Source: Flavobacterium sp. ACN2 (lineage in GTDB: Bacteria > Bacteroidota > Bacteroidia > Flavobacteriales > Flavobacteriaceae). Taken from it: 64,000 bases of DNA. Numbering within the stretch: position 1 is the first letter of the stretch; the number at the start of each line of letters is the position of its first letter. A program made the position numbers and the translations under genes. Positions 34,529 to 44,680 of this stretch are shown here, one piece after another. The stretch is taken from the NCBI RefSeq assembly GCF_002303885.1, contig NZ_MRCM01000008.1, forward strand, positions 1 to 64,000, in the 5' to 3' direction. Below the pieces are notes generated by a model. That model worked only from the letters and a program-made list of their open reading frames with translations, ran no database searches and had not been told where the DNA came from.

Positions 34529-35845
34529 CTACAAATCAAATCCTAAATTCACGCCTAATTTCATGGCAATGATTTTAGTAATTCTTTGTTTTAATTCTGG
34601 TATTTTAATGCTTTCGATAACGGCATTTGAGAATGCGTACATCAATAAAGCTTTAGCTTCTTTTTTCGGGATTCCGCGAGACTGCATGTAGAACATTGCT
34701 GTTTCATCAAGCTGTCCAACAGTACAACCGTGAGAACATTTTACATCATCTGCAAAAATCTCTAATTGCGGTTTTGCGTTGATAGTAGCTTTGTCACTCA
34801 ATAAAATATTATTGCTTTTTTGGAACGCATTTGTTTTTTGAGCTTCTTTTTCTACCAAAACTTTTCCGTTGAAAACTCCGGTCGAACGATCAGAGAAAAT
34901 TCCTTTATAATCTTGGAAACTTTCGCAGTTTGGCTGCGCGTGGTTTACCAAAGTATAATGATCAACGTGTTGTTTGTCATTTAAAATAGAAATTCCGTTT
35001 AACGTACTTGTCAATCTTTCACCAAAGTGGTAAAAGTTTAAGTTGTTACGAGTTAGATTTCCACCAAATGAGAAAGTATGAACATAAGCATGACTTTCTT
35101 GTTGTTGAGAAACGTATGTATTGTCAATTAAATTCGCTTCGCTGTTGTCGTTTTGAATTTTGTAATAATCAACAATTGCACGTTTTTGAGCAAAAATCTC
35201 CGTAACAGAGTTTGTTAAAACTGGATTTTCATTCAAACTTTGGTGACGCTCAATAATTTGAACATGTGAATTTTCGCCCACAATAACCAAATTTCTTGGC
35301 TGAACCATTAAAGCAGCTTCATTTCCAGTTGAGAAATACATAATCTCAATTGGTTTATCGGCTACTTTTTTCTTCGGAATATTGATAAAAGCACCTTCAA
35401 TTGCAAATGCAGTATTCAATGAAGTCAAGCTGTCATCTTTACTTGCGATTTGATTAAAGTACGTATCAATAACCATTTTATATTTTGGTTTGGTCAATGC
35501 CGATGACATCAAACAAACATCGATTCCGTCATGCGTTGTAGAAGACAAATGCGAACTGAAAACGCCATCGATAAATACTAATTTATAAGTATCAATTTCG
35601 TGTAAAAAGTATTTTTTAACTTGATTGAATTCGATTGCATTTTCCTGTTTTGGAAAAACCGTAAAGTCATTTTTTAAGATGGCATTTAGCGATGTATATT
35701 TCCAAGCTTCTTCTTTTTTGGTTGGGAAACCTTTATTTTCGAAGTTTTTTAAGGCATTTGTGCGTATGTCATGTAAATCTGAATGTACATCGACACGTTC
35801 TTCAAAAGCCATAAAAGACGATACTAATTTTTCTTTTAAATCCAT
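34529..35845 (-). CDS. sufD: SufD, Fe-S scaffold subunit
   Basis: A 438-aa SufD that forms the SufBCD complex. It has the helical N-terminus and a beta-helix core (QIIERHQSLNENPVLTNSVT, THTHSF-like HAYVHTFSFGGNLTRNNLNF). The C-terminal NAKPQLEIFADDVKCSHGCT and MFYMQSRGIPKKEAKALLMY are family signatures. It is the last gene before the interruption of the SUF string by two plus-strand genes. Confidence 0.95.
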   Translation of the reverse strand: MDLKEKLVSSFMAFEERVDVHSDLHDIRTNALKNFENKGFPTKKEEAWKYTSLNAILKNDFTVFPKQENAIEFNQVKKYFLHEIDTYKLVFIDGVFSSHLSSTTHDGIDVCLMSSALTKPKYKMVIDTYFNQIASKDDSLTSLNTAFAIEGAFINIPKKKVADKPIEIMYFSTGNEAALMVQPRNLVIVGENSHVQIIERHQSLNENPVLTNSVTEIFAQKRAIVDYYKIQNDNSEANLIDNTYVSQQQESHAYVHTFSFGGNLTRNNLNFYHFGERLTSTLNGISILNDKQHVDHYTLVNHAQPNCESFQDYKGIFSDRSTGVFNGKVLVEKEAQKTNAFQKSNNILLSDKATINAKPQLEIFADDVKCSHGCTVGQLDETAMFYMQSRGIPKKEAKALLMYAFSNAVIESIKIPELKQRITKIIAMKLGVNLGFDL

Positions 35846-35851
35846 TTCTTT

Positions 35852-35911
35852 AGTTGTAAGTTATGAGTTATGAGTTATGAGTTTTTGCAAACTGTAAACT
35901 GTAACTGTAAA
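35852..35911. repeat. Short tandem repeats between sufC and sufD
   Basis: Three copies of a GTTATGA heptamer (AGTTATGAGTTATGAGTT) followed by three of ACTGTAA. Such simple tandem words fill this spacer; no hairpin or promoter is evident. Confidence 0.75.
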
Positions 35912-36658
35912 CTAGTTTTCTGCTTTGATCCAGTCGTATCCTTTTTCTTCTAATTCGTATGCTAGCTCTTTTCCTCCAGATTTTACAATTCTTCCGTTGT
36001 AAAGAACGTGAACGAAATCAGGAACGATATAATCTAACAAACGTTGGTAGTGCGTGATAACAATAATTGCGTTTTTGTCGCTTTTCAATTTGTTTACACC
36101 ATTAGCCACAATTCTTAAAGCATCGATATCAAGACCCGAATCGGTTTCGTCAAGGATAGCTAATTTTGGCTCTAACATTGCCATTTGGAAAATTTCGTTT
36201 CTTTTTTTCTCTCCTCCAGAAAAACCTTCGTTTAAAGAACGAGATAAAAATTTACGATCAATTTCTAACAATTCAGATTTCTCACGAATTACTTTTAGCA
36301 TTTCGTTTGCAGGCATTTCTTCCTGTCCGTTTGCTTTACGAGTTTCGTTGATTGCAGTTTTCATGAAGTTAGTTACACTAACCCCAGGAATTTCTACAGG
36401 ATATTGAAAAGAAAGGAAAACACCTTTATGTGCTCTCTCTTCAGGAGCTAAATCAGCAAGATCTTCTCCGTCAAGGATAACCTCTCCATCTGTAACTTCA
36501 TAATTTTCATTTCCTGCAATAACAGCAGAAAGTGTACTTTTTCCAGAACCGTTTGGTCCCATGATAGCGTGAACTTCTCCAGCTTTAACTTCTATATTAA
36601 TTCCTTTAAGGATTTCTTTATCACCAATTGCGGCGTGAAGGTTTTTTATTGATAACAT
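35912..36658 (-). CDS. sufC: SufC, ABC-type ATPase of Fe-S assembly
   Basis: A 248-aa ATPase that powers SufBCD. Walker A is AIMGPNGSGKSTLSAVIAG, the signature region is LNEGFSGGEKKRNEIFQMAM, Walker B is PKLAILDETDSGLDIDAL, and the switch His lies in IVITHYQRLLDYI. The ATG at 36656-36658 starts MLSIKNLHAAIGDKE, the family N-terminus; an upstream ATG reads through a repeat-rich spacer. Confidence 0.96.
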   Translation of the reverse strand: MLSIKNLHAAIGDKEILKGINIEVKAGEVHAIMGPNGSGKSTLSAVIAGNENYEVTDGEVILDGEDLADLAPEERAHKGVFLSFQYPVEIPGVSVTNFMKTAINETRKANGQEEMPANEMLKVIREKSELLEIDRKFLSRSLNEGFSGGEKKRNEIFQMAMLEPKLAILDETDSGLDIDALRIVANGVNKLKSDKNAIIVITHYQRLLDYIVPDFVHVLYNGRIVKSGGKELAYELEEKGYDWIKAEN

Positions 36659-36778
36659 CTTTTTTTTGTTTAAAGTTTCAAGTTTCAAGTTCTCAGTTGT
36701 GCCGAAAAGCGAAACTTTGAAAAATCTTTTATTTTAATATGATATAAAATTCTTTTTTAATGGTTAAAAACTCGGTTC
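36659..36778. repeat. Repeat-rich spacer between sufB and sufC
   Basis: About 120 bp with the TTTCAAGTTTCAAGTT word and a partly complementary GAAACTTTGAAAAATC. The same kind of word occurs at 29819-29856 as an inverted repeat (GTTTCACGTTTCA and its complement). No gene. Confidence 0.6.
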
Positions 36779-38227
36779 TTAACCTACAGATCCTTCTAAA
36801 GAAATCTCTAATAATTTTTGAGCTTCAACAGCAAATTCCATTGGAAGTTTATTCAATACATCTTTACTGAAACCGTTTACAATTAAGGCAATCGCTTTTT
36901 CAGTTGGTATACCTCTTTGGTTACAGTAAAATACCTGATCTTCTCCAATTTTACTTGTAGTTGCTTCGTGCTCGATTTTTGCAGATGGATTTTTACTTTC
37001 GATGTAAGGGAAAGTATGCGCTCCGCAATTGTTACCCATTAACAATGAATCACATTGAGAAAAGTTTCTTGCATTCTCAGCTCTTGGAGAGATTTGCACT
37101 AAACCACGGTAGCTATTTTGTGATTTTCCAGCCGAGATACCTTTAGAAATAATAGTCGATTTAGTGTTTTTTCCTAAATGAATCATTTTTGTTCCAGTAT
37201 CTGCTTGTTGGTAATTATTGGTAACGGCGATAGAATAAAATTCTCCTACTGAATTATCTCCTTTTAATACACAAGAAGGATATTTCCAAGTTACAGCAGA
37301 ACCAGTTTCAACCTGTGTCCAAGAAATTTTAGCGTTTGTTTCGCATAAACCTCTTTTAGTTACAAAGTTGTAAACTCCACCTTTTCCTTCTTTATTTCCT
37401 GGGAACCAGTTTTGAACGGTAGAATATTTAATTTCAGCATCATCCAAAGCGATTAATTCAACCACAGCAGCGTGTAATTGATTTTCGTCACGGCTAGGAG
37501 CAGTACATCCTTCAAGGTAAGAAACGTAACTTCCAGCATCAGCAATAACAAGAGTTCTTTCGAATTGCCCTGTTCCTGCTTGGTTGATTCTGAAATAAGT
37601 TGAAAGTTCCATTGGGCATTTTACACCTTTTGGAATATAACAGAAACTTCCGTCAGAGAAAACAGCTGAGTTTAATGCTGCGTAGAAGTTGTCTTTTTGA
37701 GGTACAACAGTTCCTAAATATTTTTTCACTAATTCAGGATGTTCTTTAATAGCTTCAGAAATCGGACAGAAAATAATTCCTTTTTCTGCCAAAGTTTTCT
37801 TGAAAGTTGTTGCTACAGAAACAGAATCGACAACAATATCCATAGCGACATTGTTCATCATTTTTTGTTCATCAACAGAAATTCCAAGTTTTTTGTACAT
37901 CTCTAATAATTCTGGATCTACATCGTCCAGCGTTTTATTAGGGTCTACTTGTTTTGGAGCTGAATAATATGAAATGGCCTGAAAATCTGGCTTTTCGTAA
38001 CGAACGTTTGCCCATTCTGGTTCGATCATTTCTTTCCATGCACGGAAAGCCTCGATGCGCCATTCGGTCATCCATTCAGGTTCTTCTTTTTTAAGAGAAA
38101 TAGCTCTTACAATTTCTTCGTTTAAGCCAATAGGGAAAGTCTCAGATTCTATATTGGTATAAAATCCGTACTCATATTCTTTAGTTTCCAGTTCGATCTT
38201 TAAATCGTCTTCGGTGTATTTGCTCAT
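36779..38227 (-). CDS. sufB: SufB, Fe-S scaffold subunit
   Basis: A 482-aa SufB, the subunit on which clusters are built. It has [20 protein letters not shown] and [20 protein letters not shown], a beta-helix region with [18 protein letters not shown], and the C-terminal [20 protein letters not shown] and [20 protein letters not shown] blocks that are diagnostic. The length is as expected. Confidence 0.97.
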   Translation of the reverse strand: MSKYTEDDLKIELETKEYEYGFYTNIESETFPIGLNEEIVRAISLKKEEPEWMTEWRIEAFRAWKEMIEPEWANVRYEKPDFQAISYYSAPKQVDPNKTLDDVDPELLEMYKKLGISVDEQKMMNNVAMDIVVDSVSVATTFKKTLAEKGIIFCPISEAIKEHPELVKKYLGTVVPQKDNFYAALNSAVFSDGSFCYIPKGVKCPMELSTYFRINQAGTGQFERTLVIADAGSYVSYLEGCTAPSRDENQLHAAVVELIALDDAEIKYSTVQNWFPGNKEGKGGVYNFVTKRGLCETNAKISWTQVETGSAVTWKYPSCVLKGDNSVGEFYSIAVTNNYQQADTGTKMIHLGKNTKSTIISKGISAGKSQNSYRGLVQISPRAENARNFSQCDSLLMGNNCGAHTFPYIESKNPSAKIEHEATTSKIGEDQVFYCNQRGIPTEKAIALIVNGFSKDVLNKLPMEFAVEAQKLLEISLEGSVG

Positions 38228-38312
38228 TATTTTTGTTATTGTCTAATGTTTTAAAGTCTAAAATTTGAAAGTCAATTGAAGTCTTTATGACTTTACAACT
38301 TTCAGCTTTTGA

Positions 38313-38642
38313 CTAAAGAGAGAATGATTCTCCGCATCCGCAAGTTCTGCTTGCGTTCGGATTGTTGAAAACAAATCCTTTTCCGTTTAATCCGCCAGAG
38401 AATTCTAAAATTGTCCCAGCTAAATAAAGGAATGATTTTTTTTCTACAGCAATTTGTATGTCGTTGTCAACGAATATTTTGTCGTCATCTCCTTTGGTTT
38501 TGTCAAATTTTAAATCGTAAGACAAACCAGAGCATCCACCACTTTTCACGCCTACTCTTACGTAGTCGCTTGCGGCGTCAAAACCATCATCCGTCATCAG
38601 GTCGATGATTTTCTTTTTGGCAGTATCAGAAACTTTTATCAT
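38313..38642 (-). CDS. sufA: A-type Fe-S carrier (SufA/IscA)
   Basis: A 109-aa HesB/IscA-type protein that carries Fe-S clusters to targets. The three Cys are in GVKSGGCSGLSYDLKF and NASRTCGCGESFSL, the classical C...CGC pattern. It is the first gene of the SUF string on the minus strand. The ATG at 38640-38642 opens MIKVSDTAKKKI. An upstream ATG adds ten residues and is less likely. Confidence 0.93.
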   Translation of the reverse strand: MIKVSDTAKKKIIDLMTDDGFDAASDYVRVGVKSGGCSGLSYDLKFDKTKGDDDKIFVDNDIQIAVEKKSFLYLAGTILEFSGGLNGKGFVFNNPNASRTCGCGESFSL

Positions 38643-38740
38643 TGTTCTTAGATGTTTGTTTTTAATGAACATTTTTTGTCTGTAATGAATTTATTACAGA
38701 TTTAAAACGCTAATTTTCAATGTTAAATAGAAATTATCTG

Positions 38741-38748
38741 CAAAGATA
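38741..38748 (-). promoter_or_regulatory. -7 box TATCTTTG upstream of the SUF operon
   Basis: An exact TAnnTTTG match about 99 bp upstream of sufA on the minus strand. The long leader could hold regulation; no IscR-like site is recognised. Confidence 0.5.
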
Positions 38749-38933
38749 CGACTTAAAAACCTTTTTCCATAACGGTTCACATTATTATAACAAATGTGAA
38801 AATAGATAATACTTATTTTGACAAAATCGAAATCAAAATTCGAAAAGAATTGTTTTTTGAATCGTGATGCAAATATCGCTCCTAAATGTTAAAAAACAAG
38901 TATTTCTACTGATTATAGCCATTATTTATTCGG

Positions 38934-38941
38934 TACTTTTG
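38934..38941 (+). promoter_or_regulatory. -7 box TACTTTTG upstream of the coiled-coil gene
   Basis: An exact TAnnTTTG match 19 bp before the ATG at 38961; no clear -33 TTG at 19 bp. Confidence 0.5.
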
Positions 38942-38960
38942 CAGAAAATTGTGAGTAATT

Positions 38961-39875
38961 ATGAAAAAACAACACAAAAATAAGTGGCTAAAACCCTTAT
39001 TGGCAGTAATTTTTGTTTTTGGATTAGGTGCTGCAGTATTGGTTTTTAGCAGTGAATCTGATAAAATTAAGGAAGAAGTTAAAGCGGAAAGCGATAAAGC
39101 TTTAGTGGTTAATAATGAAAGAACGGAGCAGGAAAACATTTTAGATTCATTAAGTACACTGAAAGCAGCATACGATCTGGTCATTCAGGAAAATATGGCT
39201 CTATCTAAAGAGTTGGAACTGGAACGCAAGAATGTCGAAAATTTAATGGAAATTATAAAAGTTTCTCAAAATCCGTCGGCAGATCAAATTAGAATTTACC
39301 GAAACCAGCTTTCGGGGCTAAAATCTTCATTGGACAGTAAGGTCGTAGAGATTAAAAAATTAAAATCCCAGAATAAAAATTTATTGACAGAAATAGAAAG
39401 TCAGAATGTTGTCATGTACAAACAAAAGGCAGAAAATGACACTTTGATTTCTAAACAAGTGAAATTGGAATCGACTTTAAAAGATGCTTCAAAACTTTAT
39501 TTAAGCAATTTTAAGGCTATCGCGCTTCGCGAAAAAAGTTCTGGAGCCGAATTGGAAACAACAAAAGCAAAGAATACGAAAAAGCTTAAAATTAGTTTCA
39601 CCGTAAACGGAAATGCGGTTGCAAAAACAGGAAAAAGAGTTTTTTATGTTCAGGTTTTGGATCAAAAAAATACGGTTTTAGGAGATAACAAATTAATTGA
39701 ATTTGGAAATGATAAAGCACTAGTTTATAGTTTTATTGTCAGCACCGATTTTCAAGGTAAATCTCTCAATGCTTATGGAATTTTAAATGCAGATGGGTTT
39801 AAGAAAGGAACTTATTTTGTGAATTATTTTGATAAGCAGGAAATAATGGGAAGCACTTCGATTACATTAGAATAA
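38961..39875 (+). CDS. Membrane-anchored coiled-coil protein
   Basis: A 304-aa protein with a basic N-terminus, one membrane helix (about residues 11-29, PLLAVIFVFGLGAAVLVFSS) and a long coiled coil (about 30-205, with many K/E/L heptads such as LKSSLDSKVVEIKKLKSQNK). The C-terminal beta domain (LKISFTVNGNAVAKTGKRVF...VQVLDQKNTVLGDNKLIEF) is of unknown type. It is common in Flavobacteriia and sometimes labelled as a chromosome-partitioning-like protein. I see no DNA-binding or ATPase motif and cannot assign a role. Confidence 0.75.
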   Translation: MKKQHKNKWLKPLLAVIFVFGLGAAVLVFSSESDKIKEEVKAESDKALVVNNERTEQENILDSLSTLKAAYDLVIQENMALSKELELERKNVENLMEIIKVSQNPSADQIRIYRNQLSGLKSSLDSKVVEIKKLKSQNKNLLTEIESQNVVMYKQKAENDTLISKQVKLESTLKDASKLYLSNFKAIALREKSSGAELETTKAKNTKKLKISFTVNGNAVAKTGKRVFYVQVLDQKNTVLGDNKLIEFGNDKALVYSFIVSTDFQGKSLNAYGILNADGFKKGTYFVNYFDKQEIMGSTSITLE

Positions 39876-39953
39876 TCTAAAAGTTTTTTAGCTTTAAATT
39901 TTAGCAAAAGGAGTTTGAATTTTCTAGCTTTGTTCTTTTAGAAAATCATTCTC

Positions 39954-40811
39954 ATGAAACTTTACCCAATAGAATCTGGAAATTTTAAGTTAGATGGCGG
40001 CGCAATGTTTGGCGTTGTTCCTAAAACCATTTGGAATAAAACAAATCCTGCCGATGCCAATAACCTTATCGATATTGCGGCTCGCTGTTTATTGATTGAA
40101 GACGGGAATCGTCTTATTTTGATTGACACGGGAATGGGCGATAAGCAATCAGAAAAATTCTTCGGGTATTATTCACTTTGGGGATCGCATTCTTTAGATA
40201 AATCTCTGGCAAAATATGGTTTCAATCGAGATGATATTACCGACGTTTTTATGACGCATCTTCATTTTGATCATTGCGGAGGAAGTGTTCAATGGAATGC
40301 TGATAAAACAGGTTACGAGCCAGCTTTTAAAAATGCTAAATTCTGGACCAACGAAAATCATTGGGAATGGGCGACAAAACCCAACGCTAGAGAAAAAGCC
40401 TCTTTCTTGTCTGAAAATATTTTGCCAATGCAGGAAAGCGGTCAATTGAATTTTATTGAAAGACCAGAATCTGATTTTGGTTTCTCAAAAGAACTTGAGT
40501 TTGATATTTATTATGTTGACGGACATACTGAAAAGCAAATGATTCCGTACATTAAATACCAAGATAAAACAATTGTTTTTTGTGCCGATTTATTGGCTAC
40601 AGCGGGTCATATTCCACTTCCATATGTTATGGGATACGATACAAGACCTTTGCTGACAATGCCTGAGAAATCGAAATTCTTGAACTTAGCTGCAGATCAG
40701 AATCATTATTTGTTTCTGGAACACGATGCCCATAATCAGATTATAACTGTTGAACACACCGAAAAAGGTGTTCGATTAAAAGATGTTTTTAGTTGCGAAG
40801 AAATTTTGTAG
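39954..40811 (+). CDS. MBL-fold metallo-hydrolase
   Basis: A 285-aa metallo-beta-lactamase-fold enzyme. The metal motif is TDVFMTHLHFDHCGGSVQWN, preceded by LILIDTGMGDKQS, and YYVDGHTEKQMIPY gives the next metal His and IVFCADLLATAGHI the bridging Asp. It resembles quorum-quenching lactonases or alkyl hydrolases of the same fold, but the substrate is not visible from sequence. A bidirectional terminator follows. Confidence 0.85.
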   Translation: MKLYPIESGNFKLDGGAMFGVVPKTIWNKTNPADANNLIDIAARCLLIEDGNRLILIDTGMGDKQSEKFFGYYSLWGSHSLDKSLAKYGFNRDDITDVFMTHLHFDHCGGSVQWNADKTGYEPAFKNAKFWTNENHWEWATKPNAREKASFLSENILPMQESGQLNFIERPESDFGFSKELEFDIYYVDGHTEKQMIPYIKYQDKTIVFCADLLATAGHIPLPYVMGYDTRPLLTMPEKSKFLNLAADQNHYLFLEHDAHNQIITVEHTEKGVRLKDVFSCEEIL

Positions 40812-40821
40812 CAATCAAATA

Positions 40822-40859
40822 AAAAATCCCGTTTTCAACATTCTGAAAACGGGATTTTT
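40822..40859. terminator. Bidirectional terminator
   Basis: Stem AAAAATCCCGTTTTCA/TGAAAACGGGATTTTT with a 6-nt loop, between the convergent MBL hydrolase gene and the LRR gene. It has A/T tails on both sides. Confidence 0.85.
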
Positions 40860-40883
40860 AAATCAAATTAAATTCTAAACCTA

Positions 40884-42710
40884 TTATTCTATTATTACTT
40901 TTTTCGCAGAAGCCGTGTCTCCATTGATTAAGTATATATAATAAATTCCTTTTGGCAGTCCAGATAAATTGATTGTATAATCTGTGTTTGCATTGTTTAA
41001 AGTAAAAGATTTTACTAATTGGCCTAATGAGTTGTAAACTGTTGCTTTGTCTAGGGCAATATTGTTTATGTTTAATTCTCCTTTTGTAGGATTTGGATAT
41101 ATTGCTGCTTTAGAAAATACTGAATCTTCAACGCTTAATACAGAACAATTTAGAGAATAGACTGTCGAAGCATCTTTTTTATTTGCCCATGTTGTATTAG
41201 AAAAAGTCACATCATCGACCGTGATACAAGTTAAATTAGGGTTGTTGATAAAGGTTGTATATACAAGATCGAAATTATTGTTGTTTCCGTTTTTTAAATT
41301 CAGGGACTTTAGTTCATTGTCATTACACGATATTTCGTTAATTTTTGGATTTTTAGAAATATCTAAATCTGTAATCTTATTGAAATGACAGTTTAACATG
41401 TACAATTCTGGATTAAGTAATACATCAATGCTTGTCAATTCATTGTAATGGCACATCAGCTGTTCTAATAGAATGTTTTGAGAAACATTTAAAATTGAAA
41501 TTTTATTTTGGTGACAAACTAAAGAAACTAATTTTTTATTGTCTGATACATCTAAACTTGTTAGTTCGTTAATTCCGCAATTTAAATCACTTAACTCTAG
41601 ATTTTTATTGATGTTTAAACTTGTCAATTTATTGCTTCCACACCATAAACTTTTCAAAGCAAGATTTTTATCTACATTCAAAGCAGTTAACAGATTGCCT
41701 CCACAGTTTATGCTTTGCAATGCTAAATTGCTGTCGATATTTAAGGAAGTTATTTTGTTGGTATTAGTAGCTAATGCAGTTAATAATGTATTTGCAGTGA
41801 CATTTAAACTAGTCAATGCATTTGAGGCACAATTTAATCGAGTAAGACTAGTGTTGTTAGAAATATCTAATGCCGTTAATTTATTTTTCTGACAATCTAA
41901 ATTATCTAATGCTGTATTTGTATTTAAATCTAATGCAGTTAGTTGATTAGTGCCAAGATCTAAATAAGTCAATTTTGTATTTTTTGAAAGATTGACACTT
42001 ATTAGAGAATTTCGGCTTGCAATTAAAGTTTGTAAAGAGGTAAAGTTTTCAATTCCTGTCAAGTCTGAGATAGAACTTCTTGAAACATCCAAACTAGTTA
42101 CTGATGAAATGCTTGAAGTCAAAACCTTTCCATCTGCAGTACCAGAATCTATGCCTAGGTCAATCAATTTATTTTCGAAATTTATGTCTGGAATAGATGT
42201 GTATTTATCTATGACAGAAACATTGTCAACTAAAATTTCAGAATTAAGAGAACCAGTAGTCCAGATATCAACTTCGACATTTTCAGAAACGGTTGGCGTA
42301 TACTCAAATTCAATTTTTCTCCATTCTGTAGAAGAAAAAACCACATCTGATTTTTTAATTATTACCTCTTTAAAAGTGCCTGGTTTATGTTGCAAACTAA
42401 AATCTACAGAAGAAAAAGTACCTTTTGCAAGTTTGTGATACATTGTAACTATATACGTTTTACCTGCTGTTACAGGAAAATAGTCAGTATTAATAAAGTT
42501 AAATGTTCCGCTGGCAACCATCATATTAATGCTTGATAAACCATTTTGAGCATCGGTGCTTTTAGAGATATAACCGCTAAAATATTGAAACCAGTTATCT
42601 GGTTTAGATGACACAGACCAAGTCTCAAAATTTCCATTTGGAACTAAGTTTGTTTGGGCATAAATAGAAAAATTTGCCAGTAACAGCAACAAGAGTAGTT
42701 TTGTCTTCAT
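40884..42710 (-). CDS. T9SS-secreted leucine-rich-repeat protein with an N-terminal carbohydrate-binding-like domain
   Basis: A 608-aa protein. Its signal peptide ends IYAQ. Residues about 20-165 form a jellyroll (LVPNGNFETWSVSSKPDNWF) like CBM4/9. Then come about fifteen repeats of roughly 21 residues (such as LTALDISNNTSLTRLNCASN and LTSLNINKNLELSDLNC), which match the bacterial LRR type with a central Cys/Asn ladder. The C-terminus (AIYPNPTKGELNINNIAL, LSGLPKGIYYIYLINGD, SAKKVIIE) is a type A T9SS sorting domain. It is probably displayed on the surface and binds a polymer or host molecule. Confidence 0.9.
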   Translation of the reverse strand: MKTKLLLLLLLANFSIYAQTNLVPNGNFETWSVSSKPDNWFQYFSGYISKSTDAQNGLSSINMMVASGTFNFINTDYFPVTAGKTYIVTMYHKLAKGTFSSVDFSLQHKPGTFKEVIIKKSDVVFSSTEWRKIEFEYTPTVSENVEVDIWTTGSLNSEILVDNVSVIDKYTSIPDINFENKLIDLGIDSGTADGKVLTSSISSVTSLDVSRSSISDLTGIENFTSLQTLIASRNSLISVNLSKNTKLTYLDLGTNQLTALDLNTNTALDNLDCQKNKLTALDISNNTSLTRLNCASNALTSLNVTANTLLTALATNTNKITSLNIDSNLALQSINCGGNLLTALNVDKNLALKSLWCGSNKLTSLNINKNLELSDLNCGINELTSLDVSDNKKLVSLVCHQNKISILNVSQNILLEQLMCHYNELTSIDVLLNPELYMLNCHFNKITDLDISKNPKINEISCNDNELKSLNLKNGNNNNFDLVYTTFINNPNLTCITVDDVTFSNTTWANKKDASTVYSLNCSVLSVEDSVFSKAAIYPNPTKGELNINNIALDKATVYNSLGQLVKSFTLNNANTDYTINLSGLPKGIYYIYLINGDTASAKKVIIE

Positions 42711-43009
42711 AGAACATGTTTAGAATTAGGTCGCGCAATTCTACATATTTTTGACTGATAATCTTTACGTGAACCCGTAAACGGTATATTATTTGTTGTT
42801 TTTTTACAGTTATAAAAACGATTTGTTTATTTATAATATATTTTTCTTACGGCTTTTTATGTAATAATTTGATTGTTAATAGTTTTATTGAAAAGATATT
42901 TTGGAAAAAAATAATCGTAATTTCATAACACATTGTTAACAGTTAGCATTTTGTAACAAAAAAGCATAATTTAGACCCATCTTTTAACTTTACAATTATT
43001 TATAGATAT
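42711..43009. other. Divergent intergenic region
   Basis: Holds the promoters of the LRR protein (-) and the S8 peptidase (+). A near-consensus TAACTTTA lies about 26 bp before the S8 start. A small hairpin CGTGAACCCGTAAACGG is weak. No gene seen. Confidence 0.55.
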
Positions 43010-44656
43010 ATGAGTCATATAAAACCACTTAAATTATCTGCGTTTGCATTACTTGTTTTAGCAGGTTGTAATGCCACTTTACAAGCACAAACTTCAGTGC
43101 CAAAACAGCCAATTGTGGCTCCTTTAGCAGTAGTAAAAAAAGCACCAGTTAGCGAAAATGAATTAAAAAGATGGAGTCATCTTGATTTGATAAAAGATTC
43201 TATTCCAGGAATGAGTGTAGACAGAGCTTACGCTGAATTACTACAAGGTAAAAAAGGGCAGAAAGTAATCGTAGGAATTGTAGATTCTGGTGTCGATATC
43301 GAGCACGAAGATCTTCAAGGAATGATTTGGACGAATAAAAAAGAAATTCCAGGAAACGGAATCGATGACGATAAAAACGGATTTATAGATGACGTTCACG
43401 GATGGAATTTCCTTGGAAATGCTGTTCACGAAAATCTAGAAATGACACGTATCGTAAAAAAAGCTGATGACGGTTCTCCAGAATATAAAGCAGCTTTAGC
43501 GCAATACACAGAGAAATATGAAGAGGCGCTTCAAGATAAACAACAAGCTGATTTTTTACTTGAAGTTCATAATACAATCAAAAAAGAGCTTAATAAGACG
43601 ACCTATAAAGTCGAAGATTTAAGTGCCATTACTTCAACAGATCCAAAAGTATCAAGAAGTAAAGCAATCATGACTCAAATTTTCACAAATGCAGGTTCAA
43701 CTTTTGATCCAGAAGTTGAGTTAACTGAATATAGCGAACAAGTTGAAGAACAGTTAAAATATAATTTAAACAAAGATTTTGACGGAAGAAAAATTGTTGG
43801 CGATAATCCAAACGATATTAAAGACAATCATTATGGAAATAACATCGTTTTTGGCCCAGATAAAGAAAAAGCGCTTCACGGAACTCACGTAGCTGGAATT
43901 ATTGCTCAAATTCGCGGCAACAATTTAGGTGGAGACGGAGTTGCTTCTCCAAATGTTGAAATTTTGACAGTTAGAGCCGTTCCAGATGGAGACGAATACG
44001 ATAAGGATATTGCTTTGGCAATTCGTTATGCGGTAGACAATGGAGCTAAAGTAATCAATGGAAGTTTCGGAAAAAGTTTCTCTCCACACAAAGAGTGGGT
44101 TTACGAGGCGATTAAATATGCAGCCAAAAAAGACGTTTTAATTGTGCATGCTGCAGGTAATGACGGTTACAATATCGATGAAACAAAAAACATCAATTAT
44201 CCAAACGATTCTAAAGACAACGTAAAAGAATTTGCAGATAATGTAATTACAATTGGAGCGATTAATAAATCGTACGGAGAAAATGTTGTTGCTCCATTTT
44301 CAAACTTTGGAAAAATAAACGTAGACGTTTTTGCTCCAGGTGAAGAAATCTATGCAACAGTGCCAAACAACAAATACAAATATTTGCAAGGAACTTCAAT
44401 GGCATCTCCAAATGCAGCAGGTGTTGCAGCTTTAATTCGTTCGTACTATCCAAAATTGAAAGCAGCTCAAGTTAAAAAGATTTTAATGGACTCTGGAGTA
44501 GCGCTTCCTTCAATGGTTGTTTTAGGTAAACCTGAAAACCCTGGAGAAAAACCAGTCGCAGTTTCTTCTGTAGAATCTTCTAAAACTGCAAAAATGGTAA
44601 ATGCTTATAATGCGTTGTTGATGGCAGATCAAATATCTAAAGGAAAGTCCAAATAA
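43010..44656 (+). CDS. Subtilisin-like S8 serine peptidase, lipoprotein
   Basis: A 548-aa peptidase with a lipobox LAGC (Cys20). The catalytic triad is visible: VGIVDSGVDIEH (Asp92), HGTHVAGIIAQI (His) and GTSMASPNAAGVAAL (Ser). About 200 residues separate Asp and His, far more than in subtilisin, because of an inserted segment (residues about 140-270, with a KYEEALQDKQQADFLLEVHN helix). It is likely tethered to the outer membrane and degrades extracellular protein. A double-glycine peptide gene lies just behind it on the other strand. Confidence 0.92.
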   Translation: MSHIKPLKLSAFALLVLAGCNATLQAQTSVPKQPIVAPLAVVKKAPVSENELKRWSHLDLIKDSIPGMSVDRAYAELLQGKKGQKVIVGIVDSGVDIEHEDLQGMIWTNKKEIPGNGIDDDKNGFIDDVHGWNFLGNAVHENLEMTRIVKKADDGSPEYKAALAQYTEKYEEALQDKQQADFLLEVHNTIKKELNKTTYKVEDLSAITSTDPKVSRSKAIMTQIFTNAGSTFDPEVELTEYSEQVEEQLKYNLNKDFDGRKIVGDNPNDIKDNHYGNNIVFGPDKEKALHGTHVAGIIAQIRGNNLGGDGVASPNVEILTVRAVPDGDEYDKDIALAIRYAVDNGAKVINGSFGKSFSPHKEWVYEAIKYAAKKDVLIVHAAGNDGYNIDETKNINYPNDSKDNVKEFADNVITIGAINKSYGENVVAPFSNFGKINVDVFAPGEEIYATVPNNKYKYLQGTSMASPNAAGVAALIRSYYPKLKAAQVKKILMDSGVALPSMVVLGKPENPGEKPVAVSSVESSKTAKMVNAYNALLMADQISKGKSK

Positions 44657-44680
44657 TTATTGAACTTTCCTTTTTAAAGA

